A stretch of 64,000 nucleotides of DNA, taken from assembly GCF_003345255.1 (NCBI RefSeq), contig NZ_CP029331.1, positions 2,914,001 through 2,978,000 of the forward strand, written 5' to 3'. This stretch comes from Pseudothauera hydrothermalis. Its GTDB lineage: Bacteria > Pseudomonadota > Gammaproteobacteria > Burkholderiales > Rhodocyclaceae. A program made the position numbers and the translations under genes. Position 1 is the first letter of the stretch; each line of letters begins with the position of its first letter. Positions 8,764-17,100 of this stretch are shown here, piece after piece. The notes under the pieces were generated by a model. It had not been told where the DNA came from and did no database searches. It saw nothing but the letters and a program-made list of their open reading frames with translations.

Positions 8764-9747
8764 TCAGCGGTTCACATCCACCACCACCCGGCCGCGCACC
8801 TGACCGGCCAGCAGGCAGGCAGCGGTGTCGATGACTTCATTCAGGCCGATCTCGCGGGTCATTAGTTCGAGCTTGGCGACATCCAGATCCTGGGCCAGGC
8901 GCTGCCAGGCTTGCAGACGCTCTTCGCGCGGCGCCATCACGCTGTCGATGCCCACGAGCGTGACCCCACGCAGGATGAAAGGCGCTACCGTTGCCGGAAA
9001 GTCCATCCCCTGCGCCAGCCCGCAGGCGGCCACCGTGCCACGGTAGCGGGTGCTGGCGCACACATTGGCCAGCGTGTGGCTGCCCACGGTGTCGATCGCA
9101 CCCGCCCAACGCTCCCGCGCCAACGGTTTGCCGGGTGCGTTGAGCGTGGCACGGTCGATGATCTCTGCCGCGCCCAGAGTCTTGAGATAACCGGCCTCGT
9201 CCACCCGGCCGGTGGCGGCCACCACGCGATAGCCCAGCTTGGCCAGCAGTGCCACCGCCACGCTGCCCACCCCGCCGCTGGCGCCAGTGACCAGCACTTC
9301 GCCCTGCTCCGGGCGCACGCCGTGGCGCTCCAGCGCCATCACGCACAACATTGCGGTATAGCCGGCGGTGCCGATGGCCATCGCCTGACGGGCGCTGAAG
9401 GCCGCTGGCAGCCGAATCAGCCAATCGCCCTTGAGCCGGGCAAGCTGCGCCAGCCCGCCCCAATGGGTTTCGCCCACGCCCCAGCCATTGAGCAGCACCG
9501 CATTGCCCACCGCAAAGTCCGGATGAGTGCTGGCTTGCACCGTACCGGCCAAATCGATACCCGGAACCATGGGAAATTTGCGCACCACCGGGCTTTTGCC
9601 GGTGATCGCCAAGCCGTCCTTATAGTTGAGCGTCGAGTAAGCGACCCGCACGGTTACTTCGCCTTCCGGCAGCGCGTCCTCGGCCAGCTCGGTCAGTTGC
9701 GCACGATAACCGGCCTCATCGTTGTCGATCAAAATTGCTTTGAACAT
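8764..9747 (-). CDS. acuI: Acrylyl-CoA reductase (NADPH), AcuI/YhdH family
   Basis: The product has 327 residues. The ATG at 9747 is chosen over a GTG at 9756 because an AAGGAGGT ribosome site sits correctly in front of it. The protein is a zinc-independent medium-chain reductase: the N-terminal GroES-like part has [15 protein letters not shown] and the nucleotide fold has [20 protein letters not shown]. These match the AcuI/YhdH family, which reduces toxic acryloyl-CoA to propionyl-CoA with NADPH. It follows an AcuR-like TetR gene, and a palindrome matching the regulator's own operator lies 27 bases upstream of the start, so acrylate-type induction is likely. An unrelated quinone-oxidoreductase role is less likely. 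Confidence 0.88.
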   Translation of the reverse strand: MFKAILIDNDEAGYRAQLTELAEDALPEGEVTVRVAYSTLNYKDGLAITGKSPVVRKFPMVPGIDLAGTVQASTHPDFAVGNAVLLNGWGVGETHWGGLAQLARLKGDWLIRLPAAFSARQAMAIGTAGYTAMLCVMALERHGVRPEQGEVLVTGASGGVGSVAVALLAKLGYRVVAATGRVDEAGYLKTLGAAEIIDRATLNAPGKPLARERWAGAIDTVGSHTLANVCASTRYRGTVAACGLAQGMDFPATVAPFILRGVTLVGIDSVMAPREERLQAWQRLAQDLDVAKLELMTREIGLNEVIDTAACLLAGQVRGRVVVDVNR

Positions 9748-9773
9748 CCCCTGCACCTCCTTACGCTTGGTTA

Positions 9774-9788
9774 TAGACCGATCGTCTA
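9774..9788. promoter_or_regulatory. AcuR-type operator upstream of acuI
   Basis: The palindrome TAGAC-CGATC-GTCTA lies in the 60-base gap between acuR and acuI. It shares arms and nearly the same spacer with the site at 10454-10470 upstream of acuR (TTAGAC-CGGTC-GTCTAA). Two such copies flanking a TetR gene are the expected pattern for autoregulation plus control of the downstream gene. Confidence 0.75.
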
Positions 9789-9807
9789 GTAATACTCGAA
9801 AAAAAAA

Positions 9808-10443
9808 TCAGCGCGGCAGCCCAGCCAGAAAACCGGCAGCAAACAGACGCAATGGCGCATCGCTACGAACCAGCTTGGCGCGCAACACCGCTCCCTCCCA
9901 GCCAATCCAGAAAAAAGCCGCCAGCGCCTCACAGTCCGCCTGAGGCGCAATCTCGCCGCACTGGCGGGCAGCGCGCAAACACGCGGCCAGACGCGCCTGC
10001 CAATCCAGAAACACCTCCTCCAGGCGGGTGCGGAAAGATTCTGGCAATACCGCCATCTCCTGCCCCAAATTGCCGATCAGGCAGCCACGGCGAAACCCGT
10101 GCCGCGCCATGCCGGCGCAGGCATCTTCCACAAACGCCTGCACACGCGCCAAAGGCGGACGCGAAGGATCGAGCAAGCAACGGTCGAGCTTGCGCGCAAA
10201 ATAAGCGGCGTACTGATCGATGACCGCGCGCCCGAAAGCTTCTTTGCTGTCGAAATAGTGATAGAACGACCCCTTGGGCACGCCGACAGCGCGCAAAACC
10301 TCGTCGATGCCCGTCTGGGCAAAGCCTTTTTCGGTAAACACCGCAGTACCACAACGCACCAGCGCCTCGCGGGTTTCGAGCTGCCCGGCCACGCGCTTGG
10401 GCGGACGACCGGGACGGCGGCGCAAGGTGGTGTTGGCTTTCAT
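9808..10443 (-). CDS. acuR: TetR-family repressor, AcuR-like
   Basis: The product has 211 residues, starting at the ATG at 10443. A basic N-terminus (RRRPGRPPKRV) precedes a TetR helix-turn-helix: ALVRCGTAVFTEKGFAQTG, then IDEVLRAVGVPKGSFYHYF. The C-terminal half is the ligand domain, with GCLIGNLGQEMA and a terminal AAGFLAGLPR. AcuR of Rhodobacter is an acrylate-responsive TetR repressor of acuI; the adjacent acuI and the paired operators support the same role here. The start codon lies only 10 bases beyond the operator, and I see no clear Shine-Dalgarno sequence, so the transcript probably has a very short leader. The symbol is assigned mainly from context. Confidence 0.8.
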   Translation of the reverse strand: MKANTTLRRRPGRPPKRVAGQLETREALVRCGTAVFTEKGFAQTGIDEVLRAVGVPKGSFYHYFDSKEAFGRAVIDQYAAYFARKLDRCLLDPSRPPLARVQAFVEDACAGMARHGFRRGCLIGNLGQEMAVLPESFRTRLEEVFLDWQARLAACLRAARQCGEIAPQADCEALAAFFWIGWEGAVLRAKLVRSDAPLRLFAAGFLAGLPR

Positions 10444-10453
10444 GCGGAAAATA

Positions 10454-10470
10454 TTAGACCGGTCGTCTAA
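10454..10470. promoter_or_regulatory. AcuR-type operator upstream of acuR
   Basis: The near-perfect palindrome TTAGAC-CGGTC-GTCTAA lies directly upstream of the acuR start on the minus strand. It is the better of the two matching sites (six-base arms) and presumably gives autorepression. Confidence 0.75.
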
Positions 10471-10536
10471 GAAAATACAAGAGGCCGGTGAGCGACTCTC
10501 GTCGCCCTCTCGCGTCAGGTCGGCCAAGACACCTAG

Positions 10537-10597
10537 CAGGCCGTTGAAAAACGTAGCGAGGATGGCCCGATGCAAGGCGCACGGCGCGCAGCGACCG
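10537..10597 (+). repeat. One-ended copy of the GGCCGTTGAAAAA repeat element
   Basis: CAGGCCGTTGAAAAAC is followed, after a variable stretch of about 17 bases, by GATGCAAGGCGCACGG and GCGCAGCGACCG. The same tip and inner block occur, in the same order, in the complete element at 57122-57271. No matching right-hand tip is found downstream here, so this is a partial copy. It lies between acuR and the HepT/MntA pair. Just downstream, GCCTTGC (about 10614-10620) can pair with GCAAGGC inside the copy. Confidence 0.7.
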
Positions 10598-10728
10598 CGA
10601 CGGCCGCATACGACGCCTTGCGTGCGGGCGGCATGATGGGTGCCATCCCACCGGCGACGATTCTCTTGCCCAGAATGCAATCGATCGGTTGAGCCTTGGC
10701 GGATCGTCCGAGCTGCTTCATGCTTTCT

Positions 10729-11214
10729 TCATGCTTCTTTTTCAGGCCAGCGGGACTGGATGTCTGCCTGAAGTCGGGCTGCGGTATCGAGGAGTCGGTC
10801 GACCGCCTCACGGGCGACATTGAGTGCGGCAGCCAATTCGTTCATGTCCTCGACGTATTCATGAACCAGCCGGTTACGCAGGCGTCGCATGGCCAGCCAT
10901 GCGGCGCTGTCTTCGATGAGGCCGAAGGCGGCGAGGCGGTTGAGGGTGTCGATGGCGGGGCCTTTTCGTTCACCCAGCGCCTCGAGATAGCGAGGAAAGA
11001 GTTTGTCCACCAGGGTGTCCTGCAGCCGCCCAAACTTGGCGCCGAAGGACTCGATCTGATCAATCCCTTCCGGCGTGGCAAGATGCTGTTGCAAGCGGTA
11101 CGCATCCCAATGCGCATTACCCGGAAACAAGCGCTGCGTGACATCGCGCAGGTAATGCGCTTCTTTTTCCACTAGCGACAGAGTAACCCGAAGGCGCTCG
11201 ATTCCCGGCGTCAT
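10729..11214 (-). CDS. HepT-like HEPN toxin of a HepT/MntA toxin-antitoxin pair
   Basis: The product has 161 helical residues. The HEPN signature R-x4-H-x-Y is exact at residues 113-120 (RNRLVHEY). In HepT toxins this motif forms the RNase active site, and its tyrosine is the residue AMPylated by the partner antitoxin. The start codon overlaps the stop of the upstream nucleotidyltransferase gene (ATGA), the usual antitoxin-first arrangement. The unit lies beside a partial repeat and a decayed gene, which suggests a mobile or accessory patch. Activity as a toxin is inference from the family. Confidence 0.85.
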   Translation of the reverse strand: MTPGIERLRVTLSLVEKEAHYLRDVTQRLFPGNAHWDAYRLQQHLATPEGIDQIESFGAKFGRLQDTLVDKLFPRYLEALGERKGPAIDTLNRLAAFGLIEDSAAWLAMRRLRNRLVHEYVEDMNELAAALNVAREAVDRLLDTAARLQADIQSRWPEKEA

Positions 11215-11510
11215 AACGTGATTCCTTCGCGTTTGGCCACCTCGTCGATCGGACGCAGCGGCGCGCCTTTCGGATGGACGACGATATCGATGCGCTGCTC
11301 TCCCAGGCGCATCTGCAGGGCGGCAAAGAGGGCGAGCTCCTGACGCAGCAGGGTAGCGTGATCCCCTACCGCCTCGATAAAGAGATCGATGTCTCCACCG
11401 CGCTGTTCGTCATGCACGCGCGAGCCAAACAGACGGACTTCGGAGTCCGGGCCGAAATGCCGGGTCACCTCTTCGCGAATGATGGCGCATGTATTGGGAT
11501 CGAGACGCAT
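11211..11510 (-). CDS. MntA-like minimal nucleotidyltransferase antitoxin
   Basis: The product has 99 residues, starting at the ATG at 11510. The nucleotidyltransferase motif LFGSR is followed by DIDLFIE (residues 28-46), supplying the glycine-serine and two aspartates of this minimal polymerase-beta-like fold. A third acidic strand reads QRIDIVVHPKG. MntA proteins neutralise HepT by transferring AMP to its HEPN tyrosine. The overlap with the HepT gene and the adjacency support the pairing. Confidence 0.85.
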   Translation of the reverse strand: MRLDPNTCAIIREEVTRHFGPDSEVRLFGSRVHDEQRGGDIDLFIEAVGDHATLLRQELALFAALQMRLGEQRIDIVVHPKGAPLRPIDEVAKREGITL

Positions 11511-11536
11511 GGTGAGTCAAAACTATTGAGTGAAAC

Positions 11537-11850
11537 TTATTGCTTGTCCTCGACGGCGACGATGACGGTGAAATCGGTATCGTAGCCGTATGCTGCCTGG
11601 TTTCGCGTCAGACGGATGAGCTGCCAAGACTCGATATCGGCGATGACCTCCGCTTTTCGCACCAGGCCAAGACTTTCAGGAATGTGTCATCAGATTGATC
11701 CAAACATGAAACGAGACATCGACGGGCAAGCCCAGTCACGACCGAGGCTGAATGATCCTCTGCCTCTTCCCCATCGCCGAGCAGCTTATCCACCAGCCGG
11801 GCGGTGACTTTGTCCACGGTGGCGCGTCGTTGAGGAGCATGGCCGGTCAT
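11537..11850 (-). pseudogene. Remnant of an unrecognised gene, apparently frameshifted
   Basis: On the minus strand, 11537-11685 reads as 49 residues ending in an in-frame stop (starting HIPESLGLVRKAEVI and ending VIVAVEDKQ). It has a protein-like pattern but no start, because a stop lies immediately upstream. A second open stretch in another frame covers about 11608-11850 and contains VVTGLARRCLVSCLDQSDD. The two could be one gene broken by a frameshift near 11660-11690. I do not recognise a family. The rest of 11511-11930 shows no other supportable gene. Confidence 0.3.
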
Positions 11851-11927
11851 TGTAAACCGAGGCGCTGCTCCAGCCCCAGGGCGAGCTTACGGCCTTTTGT
11901 CAACTCTCTACACGGCCTTACTGGAAA

Positions 11928-11957
11928 TTGCTTTGCACCCGGCGCTTACCGTATATT
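11928..11957 (+). promoter_or_regulatory. Possible sigma-70 promoter for the cobalamin operon
   Basis: TTGCTT at 11928-11933 and TATATT at 11952-11957 are separated by 18 bases. The -10 box is good and the -35 box weak. It lies just upstream of the riboswitch, where the leader transcript should begin. Confidence 0.4.
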
Positions 11958-11971
11958 GCGTGCTGCATCGA

Positions 11972-12165
11972 TCAGGTGCCCCGTCGTGCAGCCGCGCGCC
12001 GGGGTGAAACGGGAAGTCCGGTGACGCCGGCGCACGACGCGCCTGCCATTCCGGCGCAGCCCCCGCTGCTGTAAGCCTGACGGAACCGCCTCACCCGCCA
12101 CTGGGCGTCATGCCCGGGAAGGCGGCGGCTTCCGGATGATGGCGAGCCAGAAGACCGGCCGGATC
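11972..12165 (+). promoter_or_regulatory. Cobalamin (AdoCbl) riboswitch
   Basis: The conserved B12 aptamer blocks occur in order: CAGGTGCCCC, GGGTGAAACGGGAAGTCCGG, CCCCCGCTGCTGTAAGCC (the B12 box region), CACTGGGCGTCATGCCCGGG followed by AAGGCGG, and GCGAGCCAGAAGACCGGCC. The aptamer precedes cobO by about 175 bases, so it probably represses the whole cobalamin operon when coenzyme B12 is plentiful. I see no obvious U-tract terminator between aptamer and cobO, so control of ribosome access or Rho-dependent termination is as likely as a classic terminator. Confidence 0.92.
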
Positions 12166-12338
12166 GACGATTGGGTAGGAGCCCCGGGGTGTGGGCGATT
12201 CACCGACTGGTTTCGCTGGCGCTCGCCGCGCCGCCTCTCGCCAGCCATCGTGCAGTGTTGCCGTATCGAGGCCCTGTCCGCGGTGTGTCGTTCGTCCCCA
12301 TCCGGCCCCTTCCACTTTGCACACTCGGAGCGCCGACC

Positions 12339-12947
12339 ATGGACGAAGACAAAAAGCGCAACCACAACCAGCGCATGCAGCGCAAAAAGGACGTTGTCGA
12401 TGCCGCCATCGCCCGCGCCCAGGACGAGCGCGGCATCGTCATCCTGATCACCGGTAACGGCAAGGGCAAGACGACTTCAGCGTTTGGCACCTTGTACCGG
12501 GCGCTGGGTCACGGTCAGCGCGCCGGCGTGGTGCAGTTCATCAAAGGCACCCAGGCCACCGGCGAAGTGCTTTTTTTGCAGCAACAGGCTGCAGCCGCAG
12601 TGCAATACCACGCCATGGCCACCGGGTTTACCTGGAACACCCAAAACTGGGACGCGGACAAGCGCGCCGCCGATCAGGCCTGGGCCCATGCCGCACGCAT
12701 GTTGCGCGACCCGGCGCTGAATCTGGTGCTGCTCGATGAGCTGACCTACATGCTCAAGTACAACTACCTCGACACCGCCGAGGTGGTGGCCGCCATCGCC
12801 GGCCGTCCTGCCATGCAAACAGTGATCGTCACCGGCCGCGCCGCCCGCCCCGAACTGCTGGAACTGGCCGACACGGTCAGTGAGATTGCCGACCGCAAGC
12901 ATGCGTTCAGGGCCGGTGTGAAAGCGCAGCCGGGCATCGACTTTTGA
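12339..12947 (+). CDS. cobO: Cob(I)yrinic acid a,c-diamide adenosyltransferase
   Basis: The product has 202 residues. The ATG at 12339 is chosen because upstream in-frame sequence falls in the riboswitch leader and is not protein-like; GGAG lies 8-10 bases before the start. The P-loop GNGKGKTTSAFG (near 33-44), followed by YRALGHGQRAGVVQFIKG, and the later acidic motif LVLLDELTYML are diagnostic of the CobA/CobO/BtuR adenosyltransferases. The enzyme attaches the 5'-deoxyadenosyl group to the reduced corrinoid. It is the first gene of the B12-riboswitch-controlled operon. Confidence 0.95.
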   Translation: MDEDKKRNHNQRMQRKKDVVDAAIARAQDERGIVILITGNGKGKTTSAFGTLYRALGHGQRAGVVQFIKGTQATGEVLFLQQQAAAAVQYHAMATGFTWNTQNWDADKRAADQAWAHAARMLRDPALNLVLLDELTYMLKYNYLDTAEVVAAIAGRPAMQTVIVTGRAARPELLELADTVSEIADRKHAFRAGVKAQPGIDF

Positions 12948-13039
12948 CGATCTGCCGGGTCCGCCAACCGGATAGCGCTCGACCGGCCGCCCTACCCCTG
13001 GCATCGCCCGCCTGAGCACCGTTTTCACTGGAGTCGCCT

Positions 13040-14116
13040 ATGTTTCCCCAAGCCAAGATTCCCGCCACCATCGTCACCGGCTTTCTGGGTAGCGGCAAGA
13101 CCACGCTGCTGCGCCACATTCTGGCCCATGCCGGCACACGGCGCATTGCAGTCATCGTCAATGAGTTCGGCGAACTGGGTATCGATGGCGAAATTTTGCG
13201 CGGCTGCGGCATAGGCTGCGATGACGGCAACGACGAGCGTGCCGGTCAGATTTTTGAACTGGCCAACGGCTGCCTGTGCTGCACCGTGCAGGAGGAGTTC
13301 TACCCGGTCATGCGCGAACTGATTGCGCGCCGTGCGCAGATCGACCACATCCTGATCGAGACCTCCGGACTGGCTTTGCCCAAACCGCTGGTGCAGGCGT
13401 TCAACTGGCCGGATATCAAACACGCATGCACCGTCGATGCCGTGGTCACCGTGGTGGATGTGCCGGCGGTGGCCGCTGGACAGTTTGCCGCCGATCCGGC
13501 TGCCGTGGACGCCCAGCGTCGCGCCGACCCCAATCTGGACCATGTCTCGCCGCTGTGCGAACTGTTCGAAGACCAGCTCTCGGCCGCCGATCTGGTGGTG
13601 CTGACCAAGACCGATCTGACCGACGACGCGACGCGCGCCGCGGTCGAAGCGCGGGTCCGCGCCGAGCTGCCCGGCGCGGTGAAGGTGGTGACCAGTGAGC
13701 GCGGACGCATCGACCTTAATCTGATTCTGGGGCTGCATGCCGCGGCCGAGGACAACATCCATCTGCGCACCAGCCACCATGATCACGCCGGTGACGAGCC
13801 GCACGACCATGACCATGACGCCTTTCAGTCGATTTCGATCGAGCTGCCAGTGGTCGATCGCCAGCGTCTGCTCGATATCCTCCAGGCGCTGGTGCAAACC
13901 CACACCCTGTACCGCATCAAGGGCTTCGTGGCGCTTGCCGACAAGCCGATGCGCCTGGTGGTGCAAGGCGTTGGCCGGCGCTTCGACAGCTATTTCGACC
14001 GCCCCTGGGGCGCCGACGAGGCACGCCGCACCCGCCTGGTGCTGATCGGGCAGGATCTGGACGCGGCGGCACTGACTGCGGCCTTGCAGGGCGCAGCGCT
14101 GACCGAGGCTGCCTGA
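13040..14116 (+). CDS. cobW: CobW metal-handling GTPase
   Basis: The product has 358 residues. The N-terminal P-loop GFLGSGKTTLLRHIL is followed by the CxCC motif GCLCCTV that marks the COG0523 G3E GTPases, and by LTKTDL as the guanine-specificity motif. A histidine/aspartate-rich loop (HHDHAGDEPHDHDHDA) probably binds metal. CobW proteins are thought to deliver cobalt to the aerobic chelatase, and the next gene encodes the large chelatase subunit. The stop overlaps the cobN start (TGATG), so translation is coupled. Confidence 0.95.
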   Translation: MFPQAKIPATIVTGFLGSGKTTLLRHILAHAGTRRIAVIVNEFGELGIDGEILRGCGIGCDDGNDERAGQIFELANGCLCCTVQEEFYPVMRELIARRAQIDHILIETSGLALPKPLVQAFNWPDIKHACTVDAVVTVVDVPAVAAGQFAADPAAVDAQRRADPNLDHVSPLCELFEDQLSAADLVVLTKTDLTDDATRAAVEARVRAELPGAVKVVTSERGRIDLNLILGLHAAAEDNIHLRTSHHDHAGDEPHDHDHDAFQSISIELPVVDRQRLLDILQALVQTHTLYRIKGFVALADKPMRLVVQGVGRRFDSYFDRPWGADEARRTRLVLIGQDLDAAALTAALQGAALTEAA

Positions 14117-17100
14117 TGCATCTTTTGGCCGCCCAACCGGGCGGATATGTCGACGACGACCGCGTGGTCACCCGGATTGCGCAGACGCCGGGCGACATCG
14201 TGGTGCTGAGCGCCGCCGACACCACGCTGGCGCTGCTGGCCGCCGTCTGCCCCGACCACGACTATCCGACGGTGCGTCTGGCCAATCTTTTGCATCTGCG
14301 CCAACCGGCCTCGGTGGATCTCTACGTGGACGAGGTTCTGCAACATGCCCGGGTGATCGTCATCGACCACCTGGGCGGCGAGAGCTACTGGCCCTATGGC
14401 ACCGAACGGGTGGTCGAACTGGCCCGCGCGCGCGGCATTGCGCTGGCGATGTTCTCCGGCGACGACAGCGAAGATACCAATCTGCTGATGAAGAGCACGG
14501 TGGCCGCCGACGATGCGCGCACACTGTGGCGCTACCTGCGCGAAGGCGGCCCGGCCAATGCGCGTAACTTCTACCGCTTTTTGGGGGCGCGCTTTTTTGC
14601 TCATCCGGACACCCCGGAGCCGCCGCGCGCACTGCCCACGGTGGCGGTGTTCCACCCGCAGCATGATTTGGGCAGCGTCCAAGACTGGCAACACGACTGG
14701 ACCCCCGGCGCCCCATGCGTACTGGTGTTGTTCTACCGCGCCCATCTGCAAGCCGGCAACACCGCCGTCTTTGCCCACCTGTGTGCGGCGCTTGCCGCGC
14801 GCGGCCTGAACCCGCTGCCGCTTGCGCTGACCTCGCTGAAGGACCCGGCCTGCGTGGCAACGCTGCGCCGGCTGGCCAGCGAGCTCGATGCGGCGCTCAT
14901 TCTCAACACCACCGCCTTTGCCCGCTCGGCGCTGGAGGCGTCTGACGACTCGGCGCTGGCCGGCGACCTGCCGGTATTGCAGGTCATCTTGTCTGGCGGC
15001 AACGAGGCGGCCTGGCGGGCTGACGCCCGCGGTCTGGCACCACAGGACATTGCCATGCATGTGGCGCTGCCCGAAGTCGACGGGCGCATCCTCACCCGCG
15101 CGGTAAGCTTCAAAGACCTGGACCACCATTGCGCCCACACCCAGAGCGATGTGGTGCGTTACCGCGCCGAGCCGCAGCGCATGGCCTTCGTTGCCGAACT
15201 GGCCGCACGCTGGTGCCGCCTGCGCACCCGCCCCAATGCCGACAAACGCCTGGCCCTGGTGCTGGCCAACTATCCGACCCGAGAAGGCCGGCTGGGTAAC
15301 GGTGTGGGCCTGGACACGCCCGCCTCGGTGATCAACATCCTGCGCCGCCTGGCCGAAGAAGGCTACGCGGTCGACGCCATCCCCGCTGACGGCGACGCCT
15401 TGATGGCCGCTTTGCGCCAAGGTGTCACCAACGACCCCGAGCACTGGACGGTGCGTCCGGCGCACCAGAGCCTGGCGCTGGCCGACTACCTGAGCTTTTT
15501 CAACCGCCTGCCGGCCGCCAACCGTACTGCCATCGTCGAGCGCTGGGGGCCGCCCGAAGCCGATCCGATGCTGCGGCAGCAGCGCTTCATGCTCGCCGGC
15601 CTGCGCTGCGGGCGGGTCTTTGTCGGCATTCAACCGGCACGCGGCTACCAACTCGACCCCCTGGCCAGCTACCACGACCCCGACCTGGTGCCGCCTCATC
15701 ACTACCTTGCCTTCTATCTCTGGCTGCGCGAAGTCTGGCAGGCCGACGCCATCGTGCACGTGGGCAAGCACGGCAACTTGGAGTGGCTGCCGGGCAAAAG
15801 CGTGGCGCTGTCCGAGCAATGCTGGCCGGACCTGGTGTTCGGACCCCTGCCGCACTTGTATCCATTCATCGTCAACGACCCCGGCGAAGGCACTCAAGCC
15901 AAACGGCGCGCCCAGGCGGTCATCGTCGATCACCTGATGCCGCCTTTGACCCGCGCCGAAAGCTACGGCCCCACCCGCGACCTGGAGCGCCAGGTGGACG
16001 AATACTACGAGGCGCTGATGCTCGACCCGCGCCGCGCCACGGCGCTGCGCCGGCAGATTCTCGACCACATCCTGCGCCACAACCTGCACCGCGATCTCGG
16101 CCTGCCGGCGCCGACCAATGCCGAGGAAGAACAACGGCTGCTCAACCGCACCGACACCTATTTGTGCGAACTCAAAGAAGCCCAGATCCGCGACGGGCTG
16201 CATATCTTCGGGGTATCGCCCGAAGGCCGCCTGCGTCGCGACACCCTGCTGGCGCTTGCCCGCCATCCGGTGGGCGACGGCCGCGATGCGCGCCGCGGTC
16301 TGACCCAAGCGCTGGCCGCCGATCTGGCCTTGGGCGAGGATTTCGATCCGCTTGCAGCCGACTGGGGCGCGCCCTGGCGCGGCCCCCGTCCGGCGCTGCT
16401 GCGCGCACAGGACGCCGGTCTCTGGCGTACCACCGGCGACACCCGCGAGCGCCTGGAGCTGCTTGCGCTCGAAGTACTGGCCGAGGGGCTACCCGTCACC
16501 GCGGACACCGACTGGCGGCACACCCGTCCGGTGCTCGCCCGCATCCAGAGCGAACTTGCCCCGCGCCTGGATGCCTGCGGCGAGCAGGAGCTGCGCCAGC
16601 TCATGCGCGGACTGGCCGGCCGCTTCGTGCCCGCCGGCCCCAGCGGCGCGCCCACCCGCGGCCGCCCCGATGTGCTGCCCACCGGGCGCAACTTCTATTC
16701 CATCGACACCCGCGCGGTACCCACCCAGACCAGTTGGACCTTGGGACTGCGTTCGGCCGAGCGCCTGATCGAACGCTACCTGCAAGAGCATGGCGACTAT
16801 CCACGCGCCATCGGCCTGTCGGTGTGGGGCACGGCCACCATGCGCACCGGCGGCGACGACATCGCCCAAGCCTTTGCATTGCTCGGCGTGCGCCCCAAAT
16901 GGGCCGACGGCAGCCAGCGGGTGAGCGACTTCGAGATCGTGCCGGCCGCGCTCCTGGGCCGCCCGCGCATCGACGTGACCCTGCGTGTGTCCGGTTTTTT
17001 CCGCGATGCCTTTGCCAACGTCATCCGGTTGTTCGACGCCGCAGTGCAAGCAGTGGCCGCGCTCGACGAAACCGAGGCAGTCAATCCCATCCGCGCGCGC

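Noticed and set aside
10533-10820. Small minus-strand open frame across the partial repeat
   Set aside because: Its end is only the translated repeat, and it overlaps the HepT gene; no evidence of selection as protein.
13990-16308. 772-codon open frame antisense to cobN
   Set aside because: High-GC shadow of a certain gene; low-complexity Gly/Gln/Arg composition and no recognisable domain.
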